DNA of 64,000 nt from an uncultured Prevotella sp. (GTDB lineage Bacteria; Bacteroidota; Bacteroidia; Bacteroidales; Bacteroidaceae), in assembly GCA_944319935.1 (NCBI GenBank), contig CALUFM010000001.1, forward strand, positions 1-64,000, given 5' to 3'. A program made the position numbers and the translations under genes. Below, piece by piece: positions 36,424-46,648 of the stretch (its first letter is position 1; each line of letters begins with the position of its first letter). Below the pieces are notes generated by a model. The model saw only the letters and a list, made by a program, of their open reading frames with translations. It searched no databases and was not told the DNA's origin.

Positions 36424-37036
36424 ATATACGGTTGAAAATTTCTTTTAATTCGTCTTGGTTTATTAAGAGGGCGCGTATGTCTTTGAGCTTTTTCTCGTTC
36501 TCTGACCCCGGTATCCATAGCCGTATGTATCCGTGCTGTGAATATTTGTTGTCAAGATGTTCAGCAAAACGCTTCCATTGTTCTTCTTTGTCCTTTTCCG
36601 GATATTTGTCAAGTCCGAACTGTACAGTCCGTCTGAACACTGTTTCTGGGTTAAGGTCTCGGTCTGCTTCAGCGACAATCTTGCCGTATACGCTGCGTGG
36701 CGCATGCGAAGCTGACGCCCTATGGTCTTCTACGGCCTCTTTCATTATCTTTATTTGTTCCGGTGAAAACCATTTTTTCAGACGTGCGTCGGCTGCCAAT
36801 ATTTTACCGCCTGTGACGTGGTGAATGGCTCTCGGGCCTTCAAGTCCCAAATCGTGGTATGCGGCAATGGCGTATGCCATATTGACATCTGCGCCGATTG
36901 ATTTTGCAAGTGTTATCGAGCGTTTTACCACTCCCGTGACATGTGACAGGTTGTGTGCCTTGTCAAATTTAGAATAACGCGGCAGGATTTCCGTTTCAAT
37001 GAATGACATCAAATCCAGATTGACATTGTTGTCCAT
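36401..37036 (-). CDS. HD-domain phosphohydrolase
   Basis: 211 residues from the ATG at 37034-37036 (MDNNVNLD); a frame reaching 37114 adds an unlikely N-terminus. HD superfamily motifs: KAHNLSHVTGVVKRS (His) and AIAAYHDLGLEG (HD, about 61-72), then the third acidic site VEDHRAS and the fourth AEADRDLNP. Probably a metal-dependent nucleotide or (p)ppGpp-unrelated phosphohydrolase; the substrate cannot be told. It overlaps the cyclophilin gene, so both are probably expressed together. Confidence 0.85.
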   Translation of the reverse strand: MDNNVNLDLMSFIETEILPRYSKFDKAHNLSHVTGVVKRSITLAKSIGADVNMAYAIAAYHDLGLEGPRAIHHVTGGKILAADARLKKWFSPEQIKIMKEAVEDHRASASHAPRSVYGKIVAEADRDLNPETVFRRTVQFGLDKYPEKDKEEQWKRFAEHLDNKYSQHGYIRLWIPGSENEKKLKDIRALLINQDELKEIFNRIYDEETGI

Positions 37037-37134
37037 ATCGTTTGAGGTTTTAATAGTTTGCGGTATGGAAATATGTTGCGTTTGTTTGCTGGCCACATCA
37101 AACGCAATACACATAACCTAAAATACGTATTTTC

Positions 37135-37165
37135 TTGCAAATATACTGCAAAATGTTTACTTTTG
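37135..37165 (+). promoter_or_regulatory. Promoter of menA
   Basis: TTGC (37135-37138), 19 nt, TACTTTTG (37158-37165); a good -7 box about 110 bp before the menA start. Confidence 0.6.
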
Positions 37166-37273
37166 CAAAGGTTTAGGTCGCCAAGTCGTGTGCAGAGTGT
37201 TACATGCCATGGTATGTAATGTTTCGCTTTGGTGTAATACGGGGCCGATTTTTGGCCGCTTTAATAAACGTGA

Positions 37274-38173
37274 ATGAAAGAAAAAACGATTGTCCAAAAT
37301 TCGTCTAAGGCATGGATGCTTGCCGCACGCCCTAAAACGTTGTCAGGCGCAGCCGTACCGGTAATGATAGGTTTGTCGCTGTCATACGCCGACATTGGTG
37401 CGGAGCGGTTTGATGTGATTCCGGCCTTATTGTGCCTGTTGTTCGCTTTCATAATGCAGATTGACGCCAACTTCGTAAACGACTACTTTGATTACATGCG
37501 CGGCAATGATGATGAAACCCGATTGGGGCCTCGCCGTGCGTGTGCGCAAGGTTGGATTACGATAAGAAACATGCGCAAGGCGATATTCCTGACAACACTC
37601 GTTGCGTGTTGTGTAGGCCTGCCTTTGGTTTGTTATGGTGGATTGTCGATGATACTTGTAGGGGCGGTGTGCGTATTGTTTTGCTTCCTATACACCACGT
37701 CACTTTCTTATCTCGGATTGGGAGATGTTTTAGTGTTGGTGTTTTTTGGCATAGTCCCAGTGTGTGTGATTTATTATATCATGACAGGTACGCTTACGAT
37801 GCACGCGTTCATAGCTTCCGTCGCTTGCGGTTTTGTGATTGACACGTTGTTGTTAGTCAATAATTATCGTGACATGGAGAATGACAGGAGTGCGGGGAAG
37901 AAAACCCTTGTTGTAAGAATCGGGGCGAAGGGGGGACGCCTGTTTTATCTTGCCGTTGGCATTGTTGCGGTTGTCATAGGTGGGGTATTCATGCATGACA
38001 AGTATATGTGGGCATCCGTTTTACCGCTTTTTTATTTGTGCTTCCATTACAAGTCTTATCGTAAAATGGTTCGTATAAACAAAGGGAAAGCCTTGAATCT
38101 TGTGCTTGGCGAAACGGCCAGAAACATGTTTTTATACGGTCTGCTTGTGTCTGTCGGCTTCCTGTTTTGTTAG
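37274..38173 (+). CDS. menA: 1,4-dihydroxy-2-naphthoate polyprenyltransferase
   Basis: UbiA-family membrane enzyme that adds the prenyl chain in menaquinone synthesis. 299 residues, about eight to nine transmembrane helices. The start ARPKTLSGAAVPVMIG is typical of MenA. The two aspartate motifs are seen: NDYFDYMRGNDDETRLGPRR (about 69-88) and NNYRDMENDRSAGKKTL (about 196-212). Intact. Menaquinone is the expected quinone in Bacteroidales. It is followed after 72 bp by rsmA. Confidence 0.95.
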   Translation: MKEKTIVQNSSKAWMLAARPKTLSGAAVPVMIGLSLSYADIGAERFDVIPALLCLLFAFIMQIDANFVNDYFDYMRGNDDETRLGPRRACAQGWITIRNMRKAIFLTTLVACCVGLPLVCYGGLSMILVGAVCVLFCFLYTTSLSYLGLGDVLVLVFFGIVPVCVIYYIMTGTLTMHAFIASVACGFVIDTLLLVNNYRDMENDRSAGKKTLVVRIGAKGGRLFYLAVGIVAVVIGGVFMHDKYMWASVLPLFYLCFHYKSYRKMVRINKGKALNLVLGETARNMFLYGLLVSVGFLFC

Positions 38174-38245
38174 TATGTTGTGATAATGTCAGGCTGAGTA
38201 TTGACTGCTTTTATTGTATGACTGTGCAAACGCTGATATATAAAT

Positions 38246-39046
38246 ATGAGAACTGTAAAACCCAAGAAAAATTTAGGACAACATTTTTTGACGGACTTAA
38301 ATATAGCTAAGGCGATTGCCGACACTGTTGACTCTTGTCCCAATATTCCAGTACTTGAAGTTGGGCCAGGTATGGGGGTGCTGACACAATACCTGATGCC
38401 GAAAAGCCGTGAGCTAAAAGTAGTTGAAATAGACAGTGAGTCGGTTGCTTATTTGTATGAGAAATATCCTGAATTGAGGAAAAACATAGTTGGTGAGGAT
38501 TTCTTGAAGATGGATTTGAACAATCTGTTTAATGGTCGGCAATTTGTTTTGACAGGTAATTACCCGTACGACATATCGTCACAGATATTCTTCAAAATGC
38601 TTGACAACAAAGACCTTATTCCTTGTTGTACAGGCATGATACAACGTGAAGTCGCATTGCGGATAGCCTCAGCTCCCGGTTCAAAGTCTTATGGGATATT
38701 GAGTGTTCTCATACAGGCGTGGTATGATGTTGAATATCTGTTCACCGTAGATGAAAATGTGTTCAATCCACCGCCCAAAGTGAAAAGTGCCGTCATACGT
38801 ATGACACGCAATGATGTAACGGATTTGGGATGTGACTGGACGTTGTTTCGCCGTGTTGTCAAGACGGTGTTCAACCAGCGTCGAAAGATGTTGCGTGTAT
38901 CACTGAAACAGATTTTCAAAGACGTTCAAGCTCATGCGGATTTCTTCACCCAAGAGATGATGACTTTACGACCAGAGCAATTGACAATCAAGCAATTTGT
39001 GGAACTTACAAACATGGTGGGTGAGGAACTTGGCAAGGATATCTGA
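38246..39046 (+). CDS. rsmA: 16S rRNA adenine(1518/1519) dimethyltransferase
   Basis: KsgA methylates two adjacent adenines in the 3' end of 16S rRNA during small-subunit maturation. 266 residues with KKNLGQHFLTD (about 8-18), the SAM motif LEVGPGMGVLT (about 37-47), the NYPYDISSQI site (about 106-115, NxPY catalytic loop) and the C-terminal helical domain with VFNPPPKVKSAVIRM and FNQRRKMLR. Normal length. Confidence 0.96.
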   Translation: MRTVKPKKNLGQHFLTDLNIAKAIADTVDSCPNIPVLEVGPGMGVLTQYLMPKSRELKVVEIDSESVAYLYEKYPELRKNIVGEDFLKMDLNNLFNGRQFVLTGNYPYDISSQIFFKMLDNKDLIPCCTGMIQREVALRIASAPGSKSYGILSVLIQAWYDVEYLFTVDENVFNPPPKVKSAVIRMTRNDVTDLGCDWTLFRRVVKTVFNQRRKMLRVSLKQIFKDVQAHADFFTQEMMTLRPEQLTIKQFVELTNMVGEELGKDI

Positions 39047-39139
39047 GCAATGGTTGCAATTTGCATTGTCGGTACTGCGTAATTTATCATACACGGACAA
39101 GGCAAACATTGTATAACTTTTATAAGTTATCCGATTTTC

Positions 39140-39170
39140 TTGCTGTTTCAAAAAAATATTCTTATTTTTG
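39140..39170 (+). promoter_or_regulatory. Promoter of frr
   Basis: TTGC (39140-39143), 19 nt, TATTTTTG (39163-39170), about 30 bp before the frr start. Confidence 0.65.
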
Positions 39171-39199
39171 TCTCGGAAAAACAAAAACGATAAAACAAT

Positions 39200-39760
39200 A
39201 TGATTGACGTTAAAGCAACTTTGAAAGAAAGTGAAGAGAGAATGGAGATGGCTGCGATATATCTTGATGACCAGCTATCACATGTCCGTGCAGGTCGCGC
39301 CAACGTTGCGATATTGGATGGTGTGAAAGTGAATTCTTACGGTTCAATGGTTCCACTCAACCAAGTTGCCAACGTGTCTACACCAGACGCACGTACAATA
39401 GCAATACGTCCTTGGGACAAGAAAATGATAAAGGACATTGAAAAGGCTATTATGGATTCAGATATAGGCATAACCCCTGAAAACAATGGCGAAATAGTAC
39501 GTCTTGGTATTCCACAGCCAACGGAGGAACGCCGTAAGGATTTGGCTAAGCAATGCAACAAGATGGGCGAAAAGGCGAAAGTTGAAATCCGCAATGTGCG
39601 TGCGGACATCAAAGACAAGCTGAAGAAAGCCATAAAAGACGGACTTTCAGAAGACAATGAAAAGGATGCCGAGGCCGAACTCCAGAAAATACATGACAAG
39701 TTTATCAAGAAAATAGATGATTTACTTGCTGCGAAAAACAAGGAAATAATGACTGTATAA
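39200..39760 (+). CDS. frr: Ribosome recycling factor
   Basis: Splits post-termination ribosomes together with EF-G. 186 residues, the usual size. The three-helix bundle with small domain is shown by VRAGRANVAILDGVKVNSYGSMVPLNQVANVS (N-terminal helix to small domain) and the signature PxxTEERRKDLAKQCNKMGEKAKVEIRNVRAD (about 111-141). Intact. Confidence 0.97.
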   Translation: MIDVKATLKESEERMEMAAIYLDDQLSHVRAGRANVAILDGVKVNSYGSMVPLNQVANVSTPDARTIAIRPWDKKMIKDIEKAIMDSDIGITPENNGEIVRLGIPQPTEERRKDLAKQCNKMGEKAKVEIRNVRADIKDKLKKAIKDGLSEDNEKDAEAELQKIHDKFIKKIDDLLAAKNKEIMTV

Positions 39761-39860
39761 ATCATAAGTTACAAGATAAGGATTAAGGAAAATGTTCTAT
39801 AAGTCGGCTTATAGAATTGTTTTTCTTAATCTTTTGTTATTTTATCAATCAATATTAGGT

Positions 39861-40793
39861 GTGAAGGGGCTTGTAATAAAAAACACAGGCAGTTGGTATT
39901 CTGTCAAAACTGATGACGGTAAAACCATAGAATGTAAAATAAAGGGGAACTTCAGGCTGAGAGGCATACGGAGTACCAATCCTGTTGCTGTCGGTGACCG
40001 TGTGTCGATAATACTCAATAATGAAGGTACGGCATTCATAACCGACATAGAAGACCGTAAGAATTATATAATCCGCAAGTCGCCAAATTTGTCAAAACAA
40101 AGTCACATCATCGCCTCAAATGTTGACCAGGCTTTTCTTGTTGTAACGGTAAATTATCCGCAAACATCAACTACTTTCATCGACCGTTTTCTTGCTTCGG
40201 CTGAGGCTTACCGTGTTCCGGTTGTACTTATATTCAATAAGACAGACTTACTTCTGCCTGAGGAATTAGAATACCAGGAAATGATGATACGGCTTTATGA
40301 GACTGTTGGTTATGAATGTAAGGCCATTTCAGCAATGGATAATTCTGTACCAGAAACATTAAAACCATTGTTGGAAAATAAGATAACGCTTTTTAGTGGC
40401 AATAGTGGGGTTGGGAAAAGCACTCTTCTCAACCATCTCATACCAGGACTCAGTCTCCGTACTGCAGAAATAAGCGAAGCCCACAATACAGGCATGCATA
40501 CAACGACATTTAGCGAGATGCTTCCTTTGCCTTATGGAGGCTGGGCGATAGACACTCCAGGCATTAAAGGGTTTGGCACATTTGACATGGAGCCAGAGGA
40601 GATTTGTGGTTATTTTAAAGAGATATTCAAGTTTTCAAAAGATTGTCGATTCCGCAACTGCACCCATACCCATGAACCAGGATGTGCCGTAAGGAAAGCC
40701 GTAGAGGAGCATTACATATCCGAGAGCCGGTACAATTCATACTTGAGCATGCTCGAAGATAAGGACGAAAGCAAATACAGGGAAGCTTTTTAA
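39861..40793 (+). CDS. rsgA: Ribosome small-subunit-dependent GTPase A
   Basis: Circularly permuted GTPase in 30S maturation. I choose the GTG at 39861 because it gives the usual N-terminus ([15 protein letters not shown]) and an AGG-type ribosome site just before it; the frame runs open upstream to an ATG at 39792, which adds 23 hydrophobic residues not seen in the family. The OB-fold is N-terminal, then FNKTDLL (G4), [15 protein letters not shown] (G1), DTPGIKGFG (G3), and the zinc finger [14 protein letters not shown] near the C-terminus. 310 residues from GTG. Confidence 0.94.
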   Translation: MKGLVIKNTGSWYSVKTDDGKTIECKIKGNFRLRGIRSTNPVAVGDRVSIILNNEGTAFITDIEDRKNYIIRKSPNLSKQSHIIASNVDQAFLVVTVNYPQTSTTFIDRFLASAEAYRVPVVLIFNKTDLLLPEELEYQEMMIRLYETVGYECKAISAMDNSVPETLKPLLENKITLFSGNSGVGKSTLLNHLIPGLSLRTAEISEAHNTGMHTTTFSEMLPLPYGGWAIDTPGIKGFGTFDMEPEEICGYFKEIFKFSKDCRFRNCTHTHEPGCAVRKAVEEHYISESRYNSYLSMLEDKDESKYREAF

Positions 40794-40855
40794 GCGTAGT
40801 TCAAGCATCTTGTAGGCGGTAAGAAATAGAAGGTTTTTCAATCATTGATGTTCAA

Positions 40856-43015
40856 ATGGATAATCCAGAACTTGATTTAGCTTGGCGTCTTGTCGAGACA
40901 ACAGGCGCAAACCTGTTCTTAACGGGCAAAGCCGGAACGGGAAAGACAACATTTTTGAAGAACTTAAAGAAGAAATCATCTAAGCGTATGGTAGTGCTTG
41001 CGCCCACAGGTATTGCCGCAATAAATGCCGGTGGGATGACCATACACTCTTTTTTCCAATTGCCTTTATCTCCGTATGTGCCAGGGGCAACGTTTGGTAC
41101 GGACAAGAAATATTTCAAATTCAGTAAAGTCAAAAGGAACATAATACGCACATTGGACTTGCTCGTCATTGACGAAATAAGCATGGTTCGTGCTGATTTG
41201 CTTGATGCTGTGGATTCTGTCATGCGTCGTTATAGGGAATATGACAAACCTTTTGGCGGCGCGCAACTGTTGATGATTGGCGATTTACAGCAACTTGCTC
41301 CTGTCATAAAAGATGACGAATGGGCCATGTTGGAGCAGTTTTATGACACGCCTTATTTTTTTTCAAGCAAAGCTCTCCGTTCTGCAACTTACAAGACAGT
41401 GGAACTTAGTAACGTGTACCGCCAACAAGATACGTTTTTTATTTCCATTTTAAATCAAATACGCGAAAACAAGATAACTGATGAAGCACTTGCCGCATTA
41501 AACAAACGTTACATTCCAGGATTTGTTCCAAGCGACAATAGCGATTACATACGTCTTACCACTCACAACTATCAAGCTCAATCCATCAACGACCGTGAAC
41601 TTGATGCTTTGCAATCAAAAGAGTTTGTTTTCGAAGCTGAGATTGAAGGTTCTTTCCCTGAGACTTCATTTCCGGCAGACAAGCGGCTTGTTTTGAAGGC
41701 GGGAGCGCAAATAATGTTCATAAAGAATGATTCTGACAAAAGATTTTTCAATGGAATGATAGGCGAGGTCGTTTCTTTATGCAATGACAGAATTGCTGTT
41801 CGTGGAAAGAAAGACGACACTGTGTTCTATTTGGAAAAAGCGGAATGGACAAATTCCAAATATACGATTGACAATAATACAAAAGAAATAAAGGAATCGG
41901 TTGAAGGAGTATTCAGGCAATATCCATTACGGTTGGCGTGGGCGATAACGATACATAAGAGCCAGGGACTGACTTTCGACCACGCCATAATAGACACGTC
42001 ACATTCATTTGCGCATGGACAGACATACGTGGCACTTAGTCGCTGCCGTACTCTTGACGGCATTGTACTCAGTGAACCTTTGCAGCGTGAGGCCGTGATT
42101 AGCGACAGCATAGTTGACACATTCGTCAATGAAGTGAGCAAACTTACACCAACGGAAAACGAATTGTATGATTTAAAGCGGGATTATGACATAAAATTGT
42201 TGGATGAATTGTTTGATTTCCAGCAGTTGCAATCATCCTTTAACCTGTTGTTGCGTACCATAGACGAACATTTTTACAGGAAATATCCAAAATTGCTGGC
42301 TGAATACAAGCGGTTGGGAACAATATTTTCACCTCTTATGGATGTGTCTCGCAAGTTCAGGTCGCAATACGTGAGATTGGTAGAAAACGAAAGCCAAAGC
42401 AACATAATGTTATTGCACGAGCGGATACGGAAAGCGTCTGAGTATTTTTCAGGTGAATTGTCAGGGTTGGCCATACTTTGCAACAAGACCAAAATAGACA
42501 CGGACAACAAAGCCTTAAAGAAGCAATTCGAAGATAGGCTCGCCACATTTACTGACGAGTTGACATTGAAAATGAAGCTGTTAAAGCACGAAATGGATGA
42601 AAACGTGACATTCACGGCGGCTGACTATCTTGCCGCCAAAGCCAGAATCGTGCTTGCGTCAACTGACCTGGAAACAGAAACGGCAAAGGCGAAAAAGTCA
42701 AAAGCCCTGAAACCAAAAAAAATTCCGACACGCGAAGTCACTTTCAGGATGTTTTTTGAAGGCATGGATGTAGGTCAAATAGCAAAAGAACGAAATCTAA
42801 CTGTCGGTACCATATTGAGCCATTTGGCTGACTGTGCTGCAGTCGGGAACGTAGACATTAGCCGCATAATTCCCCAAGAACATATTGATGAATTACGTCA
42901 ATACATATTGAACAATCCTAAGAACAACACATTGACGGAAATAAAGAATGCGATAAACCCGGCAATCAGTTATGATGAAATCCGATTTTATCTCAACTGG
43001 TGCAAGCGACAATAA
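40856..43015 (+). CDS. PIF1-like superfamily 1B helicase with C-terminal HTH module
   Basis: 719 residues. The N-terminal helicase part has Walker A LTGKAGTGKTTFL (about 22-33), APTGIAAINAGGMTIHS (about 49-65), LVIDEISMV (about 103-111), GDLQQLAPV (about 142-150) and the late motif AITIHKSQGLTFDHAIID with YVALSRC (about 364-398), as in PIF1/RRM3 helicases. The C-terminal third (about 440-719) is a helical region ending in an HTH_40-like domain (PTREVTFRMFFEGMDVGQIAKERNLTVGTILSHLADC). This arrangement is frequent in Bacteroidetes. It acts on DNA, probably in replication or repair; the substrate is not known. Two strong terminators follow. Confidence 0.88.
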   Translation: MDNPELDLAWRLVETTGANLFLTGKAGTGKTTFLKNLKKKSSKRMVVLAPTGIAAINAGGMTIHSFFQLPLSPYVPGATFGTDKKYFKFSKVKRNIIRTLDLLVIDEISMVRADLLDAVDSVMRRYREYDKPFGGAQLLMIGDLQQLAPVIKDDEWAMLEQFYDTPYFFSSKALRSATYKTVELSNVYRQQDTFFISILNQIRENKITDEALAALNKRYIPGFVPSDNSDYIRLTTHNYQAQSINDRELDALQSKEFVFEAEIEGSFPETSFPADKRLVLKAGAQIMFIKNDSDKRFFNGMIGEVVSLCNDRIAVRGKKDDTVFYLEKAEWTNSKYTIDNNTKEIKESVEGVFRQYPLRLAWAITIHKSQGLTFDHAIIDTSHSFAHGQTYVALSRCRTLDGIVLSEPLQREAVISDSIVDTFVNEVSKLTPTENELYDLKRDYDIKLLDELFDFQQLQSSFNLLLRTIDEHFYRKYPKLLAEYKRLGTIFSPLMDVSRKFRSQYVRLVENESQSNIMLLHERIRKASEYFSGELSGLAILCNKTKIDTDNKALKKQFEDRLATFTDELTLKMKLLKHEMDENVTFTAADYLAAKARIVLASTDLETETAKAKKSKALKPKKIPTREVTFRMFFEGMDVGQIAKERNLTVGTILSHLADCAAVGNVDISRIIPQEHIDELRQYILNNPKNNTLTEIKNAINPAISYDEIRFYLNWCKRQ

Positions 43016-43051
43016 CACTGTTAATAACACCCAACCATTATGACGTTGGCA

Positions 43052-43086
43052 AAAGGCCGTGAATTGTAAAGTAATTCATGGCCTTT
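43052..43086 (+). terminator. First stem-loop after the helicase gene
   Basis: AAAGGCCGTGAATT (43052-43065) pairs with AATTCATGGCCTTT (43073-43086), one G-U pair, loop of 7. Plausible terminator of the helicase gene. Confidence 0.75.
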
Positions 43087-43188
43087 CATGATGTAATAGA
43101 TTTTCTTTTGCCGGACAATTCACGGTCTGCGGTTTCGCCAGGCTGTTCGACCGTTAAATGCCATCGTCTTTACTTATGCCGCGCTTGC

Positions 43189-43227
43189 GAAAAGACCGCC
43201 TGTCGTTATACGGCAGGCGGTCTTTTC
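43189..43227. terminator. Strong stem-loop between helicase and araB
   Basis: A 17-bp stem (43189-43205 with 43211-43227, core GACCGCCTG / CAGGCGGTC) with a 5-nt loop. T-runs flank it on both strands, so it can end both the helicase and ara transcripts. The rest of 43016-43267 holds nothing else I recognise. Confidence 0.85.
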
Positions 43228-43267
43228 ATGAGTATAAGCCATTCCGGCATTTTGCGGTTGCTCCAGC

Positions 43268-44947
43268 CTATTTATCGAAAAGTTCTTTTTCCGTGAATGC
43301 TCCAAGTTTGAGATAATTCTTGTAAATCTCGGCGTATGCTTTGACCTTATCCGGTTGCGGTTTGTATTCTTTTGAGAAACCGCTGTTCATCTTGCTTATG
43401 GCGTCTTCCACTTTTTCGTAAACTCCGGCAGCAGTGGCTGCGAACATTGCCGCTCCAAGTGCGCAGGCTTGGTCCGTGTTGCAAACCTTTATAGGCTTGT
43501 TTATCACATCACACATGGTTTGCATTACGAATGGAGACTTCAATGCGATGCCTCCTATACCTATCACGTTGTCTATGACTACGCCCTCGTCTTCAAACCT
43601 GTCAACTATGGCTTTTGTTCCAAATGCTGTAGCTTCGACCAATGCGCGGAATACTTGTGGAGCGGTAGTGCCCAATGTGAAACCAGCTATTGTGCCTTTA
43701 AGCAACTGGTTGGCGTCAGGAGTGCGACGACCGTTTATCCAGTCAGTCGCAAGCATGGTACTTTCGCTTACAGGTATTTTCTCTGCTTCCTCGGTCAGTT
43801 TGACAATAATCTTGTCGCAAGTCTCTTCCACTATTTTCTCAATGTCTTCCTCTGAAAGTTTATCGCTTACGACTTGCGGCAGGATGTTACGAACGGGGAA
43901 CTCGAGTATACGCCTGAACATTGCATACACGTCGCCGAAGCTTGATTGTCCGGCTTCCAAGCCAACCATGCCTGGTATGACGCTGCCGTCAACCTGTCCG
44001 CAGATGCCTTTGATGCATTTTGTACCGATTTCGTCATACGAAGCTACCATGACATCACACGTAGACGTTCCTATTACACGTACAAGCGTGTGGGGACTGA
44101 CACCCGCACCTACAGCTCCCATGTGACAGTCGTATGCTCCGCCGGCAACTACGACATCCTCGCTCAGTCCGAGTCTTTGTGCCCATTCCTTGCACAAGTG
44201 CCCGACGGGCTTGTCTGCAGTCTCTGTGTCAGTGAACAGACGCTCGCGGAAACCTGCAAGTTTTTGGTCGATGGAGGTGAGAAAATTCTCAGATGGCAGT
44301 CCTCCCCATTCTTTATGCCACATGGCCTTGTGTCCACATGCGCAACGGCTGCGCACGATGTCTTTTGATGTTGTCACGCCTGTCAATACGGCGGGCAGCC
44401 ATTCACAATATTCAACAATCGAATACGCTTTCTTGGCAACCTCGGGATCTTCGCGGAGAATGTGCAATGCCTTGGCCCAAAACCATTCGGCGGAATAAAT
44501 GCCTCCTTCGTATTTAGCGTAGTTGATGTCTGATTTTGCACAGGCGTTGTTTATTTCTTCCGCTTCTTTCACTGCGGTATGGTCTTTCCATAATACGAAC
44601 ATCGCATTAGGGTTCTCCGCAAACTCAGGAAGCATAGCCAGCGGCGTGCCGCTTTCATCGGTAAATGCCGGGGTTGACCCTGTTGTGTCAAAGGCTATGC
44701 CTACCACGTTTTCTGCAACGCCTTTGGCGCATTGGCTTAACGCGTCAGTAACGGTCGCTTCCAACACCTCGAGATAGTCTTTGGGATGTTGACGCCATTG
44801 GTTTATCTTTGGATTACAGTAAAGTCCTTTCTTCCAGCGAGGGTAATATTTCACGCTCGTAGCCAATATCTCACCGCTTTCGGCGTTGACAACAAGCGCA
44901 CGGGCCGAATCGCTGCCATAATCCAATCCGATTACATATTTATTCAT
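43268..44947 (-). CDS. araB: Ribulokinase
   Basis: Phosphorylates L-ribulose. 559 residues from the ATG at 44945-44947 (MNKYVIGLDYGSDSARALV); a frame 21 codons longer lies in the leader. FGGY-family motifs are present: GLDYGSDS (phosphate 1), GIAFDTTGSTP (about 85-96), GGAYDCHMGAVGAG (about 290), DWINGRRTP (about 422), and GIGGIALKSPFVMQTMCDV (adenosine site, about 471). AraB-type signature rather than xylulokinase fits the araA, araD neighbours. Last gene of the arabinose operon, with a stem-loop in the gap before it. Confidence 0.95.
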   Translation of the reverse strand: MNKYVIGLDYGSDSARALVVNAESGEILATSVKYYPRWKKGLYCNPKINQWRQHPKDYLEVLEATVTDALSQCAKGVAENVVGIAFDTTGSTPAFTDESGTPLAMLPEFAENPNAMFVLWKDHTAVKEAEEINNACAKSDINYAKYEGGIYSAEWFWAKALHILREDPEVAKKAYSIVEYCEWLPAVLTGVTTSKDIVRSRCACGHKAMWHKEWGGLPSENFLTSIDQKLAGFRERLFTDTETADKPVGHLCKEWAQRLGLSEDVVVAGGAYDCHMGAVGAGVSPHTLVRVIGTSTCDVMVASYDEIGTKCIKGICGQVDGSVIPGMVGLEAGQSSFGDVYAMFRRILEFPVRNILPQVVSDKLSEEDIEKIVEETCDKIIVKLTEEAEKIPVSESTMLATDWINGRRTPDANQLLKGTIAGFTLGTTAPQVFRALVEATAFGTKAIVDRFEDEGVVIDNVIGIGGIALKSPFVMQTMCDVINKPIKVCNTDQACALGAAMFAATAAGVYEKVEDAISKMNSGFSKEYKPQPDKVKAYAEIYKNYLKLGAFTEKELFDK

Positions 44948-44977
44948 GATTGCTCTTTGTTTTTTAGCAATAGGACA

Positions 44978-45055
44978 AAGAGCTAAGAATGAGGAATTAC
45001 AGCATGCCATTTATAGCATTGCAAGCAATGTGTATTTTCCTGATTCTTAGCTCTT
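44978..45055 (-). repeat. Inverted repeat in the araA-araB gap
   Basis: AAGAGCTAAGAAT (44978-44990) and ATTCTTAGCTCTT (45043-45055) are perfect complements, with a nested CATTGC AA GCAATG stem (45018-45031) in the loop. It fills most of the 117 bp between araA and araB. Confidence 0.75.
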
Positions 45056-45064
45056 GATAAACAA

Positions 45065-46606
45065 TTAGTTCAATGCTTTATTGAGCATGTAGTAAACTTC
45101 GTTGAAACGCAATTCCTTACGGAAGTCGTCAACCTTGGTGTCTTCATTGATGAACACGCATTCAATGCCTGCAATCTCTGCATAGTCCTGCCAGTATTCA
45201 TCGGTCAGGTCGTAAGAGAAACAACTGTGGTGTGTGCCGCCAGCGTAAATCCAGCATCCGGCTCCTACTTCAAAATTGGGTTGGGGAATCCAAAGGGCTG
45301 ACGCTACAGGCAGTTTGGGCAGGGGTTTCGGTTCGATGCATTTCACGTCATTTACTATCATTCGGAAACGATTGCCCATGTCAACAACAGTGGCCGTAAC
45401 GCCCGTGCCAACTTTCGATGTGAATACGAGGCGTGCCGTTTCGCTCTTCCTTACGCCAATTCCGAGGAAATGAACTTCAAGGCGTGGTTTAGCCGCTGCG
45501 ATGAGCGGGCATACTTCGAGCATGTGTGACTGGAGTATCGCGCTTTGCTCTCCGTTGAAGTTAAGCGTATAGTCTTCCAAGAACGAACATCCGTTAGACA
45601 TTCCTTGCGTCATGAACCAAACAGTGCGGTAAAGTGCGGCTGATTTCCAGTCTCCTTCAGCTCCGAAGCCGTAACCTTCGGCCATAAGGCGTTGTGATGC
45701 CAAACCTGGAATTTGGTCAAAGCCCATGCCAGATTTTTCCACGTCAACATCACCGAGGTCGTCAAAGTTGGTTGTAAAGCCTTTCGCTCCCTTTGCTTCG
45801 AGGATTGCGCGCAGGGCAAGTTCGGCTTTGGCCGCATTCCTTACTTTCTTGTATGCTACGGTTGACTTGTCCTCAAGTTCGGCGTCGTGTTCATATTCTT
45901 TGAAGTAAGTCTCAACGAGTGCGTCAATGTCAGCCTCCTTCACTGCTTTGAAGTATTCCAAAACTTCACTGAAAGGACAGTAGTCTACATGGTAGCCCAA
46001 TACCTGTTCGGCGGCAACCTTGTCACCGTCAGTAACGGCCACGTTGTTCATTTGGTCGCCGAAACGTATGATGAGCATGTCTTGAGCGTCAGCCCAAGCG
46101 GCGCACACACGTTCCCATACGGCGATGTGGTCTTGCGTCTTCGCTTCTTTCCAATAGCCTACAACCAACTTGCGGCGTATGCGCATGCGTGCTATTATGT
46201 GGCCGAATTCGCGGTCACCGTGCGCACTTTGGTTAAGGTTCATGAAGTCCATGTCGATAGTGTTCCAAGGAATTTCAGCGTTGAACTGCGTATGTAAGTG
46301 GAGTAGGGGCTTGTGCAGGATTTGCAAACCGTGTATCCACATCTTGGCTGGAGAGAATGTGTGCATCCATGTTATCACACCGATACATTTCTTCTCATTG
46401 TTGGCTGCGGCGAAAAGGTCGGCCACTTCGCGGCTGCTGTTGGCAGTTCCTTTGTATACAACCTTGACGGGCAGCCTGCCAGAGTTGTTGAGCCCGTCAA
46501 CCATTTCTTTTGAATGGCCGTCAACTTGTGCCACAGCTTCGCCTCCATAAAGAAGTTGGGCTCCTGTGATGAACCAAACTTCATAATTCTCAAATGCTTT
46601 TACCAT
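45065..46606 (-). CDS. araA: L-arabinose isomerase
   Basis: Converts L-arabinose to L-ribulose with Mn2+. 513 residues, full length. Visible: WFITGAQLLYG (about 11-21), WMHTFSPAKMW (about 80-90), HTQFNAEIPW (about 101-110), the active-site Glu in GYGFGAEGDWKSAAL (about 305-319) and Glu/His ligands in CSFLEDY (about 334-340), and HHSCFSYD near the C-terminus. It follows araD after a 149-bp gap that holds a long-range stem. Confidence 0.97.
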   Translation of the reverse strand: MVKAFENYEVWFITGAQLLYGGEAVAQVDGHSKEMVDGLNNSGRLPVKVVYKGTANSSREVADLFAAANNEKKCIGVITWMHTFSPAKMWIHGLQILHKPLLHLHTQFNAEIPWNTIDMDFMNLNQSAHGDREFGHIIARMRIRRKLVVGYWKEAKTQDHIAVWERVCAAWADAQDMLIIRFGDQMNNVAVTDGDKVAAEQVLGYHVDYCPFSEVLEYFKAVKEADIDALVETYFKEYEHDAELEDKSTVAYKKVRNAAKAELALRAILEAKGAKGFTTNFDDLGDVDVEKSGMGFDQIPGLASQRLMAEGYGFGAEGDWKSAALYRTVWFMTQGMSNGCSFLEDYTLNFNGEQSAILQSHMLEVCPLIAAAKPRLEVHFLGIGVRKSETARLVFTSKVGTGVTATVVDMGNRFRMIVNDVKCIEPKPLPKLPVASALWIPQPNFEVGAGCWIYAGGTHHSCFSYDLTDEYWQDYAEIAGIECVFINEDTKVDDFRKELRFNEVYYMLNKALN

Positions 46607-46648
46607 AACCGTTGTTTTTTGTTGTTAGTGTTTGATATTTGTATTGTT

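Noticed and set aside
43078..43296. 72-codon plus-strand frame after the helicase gene
   Set aside because: It spans two terminator stems and overlaps the end of araB; no domain.
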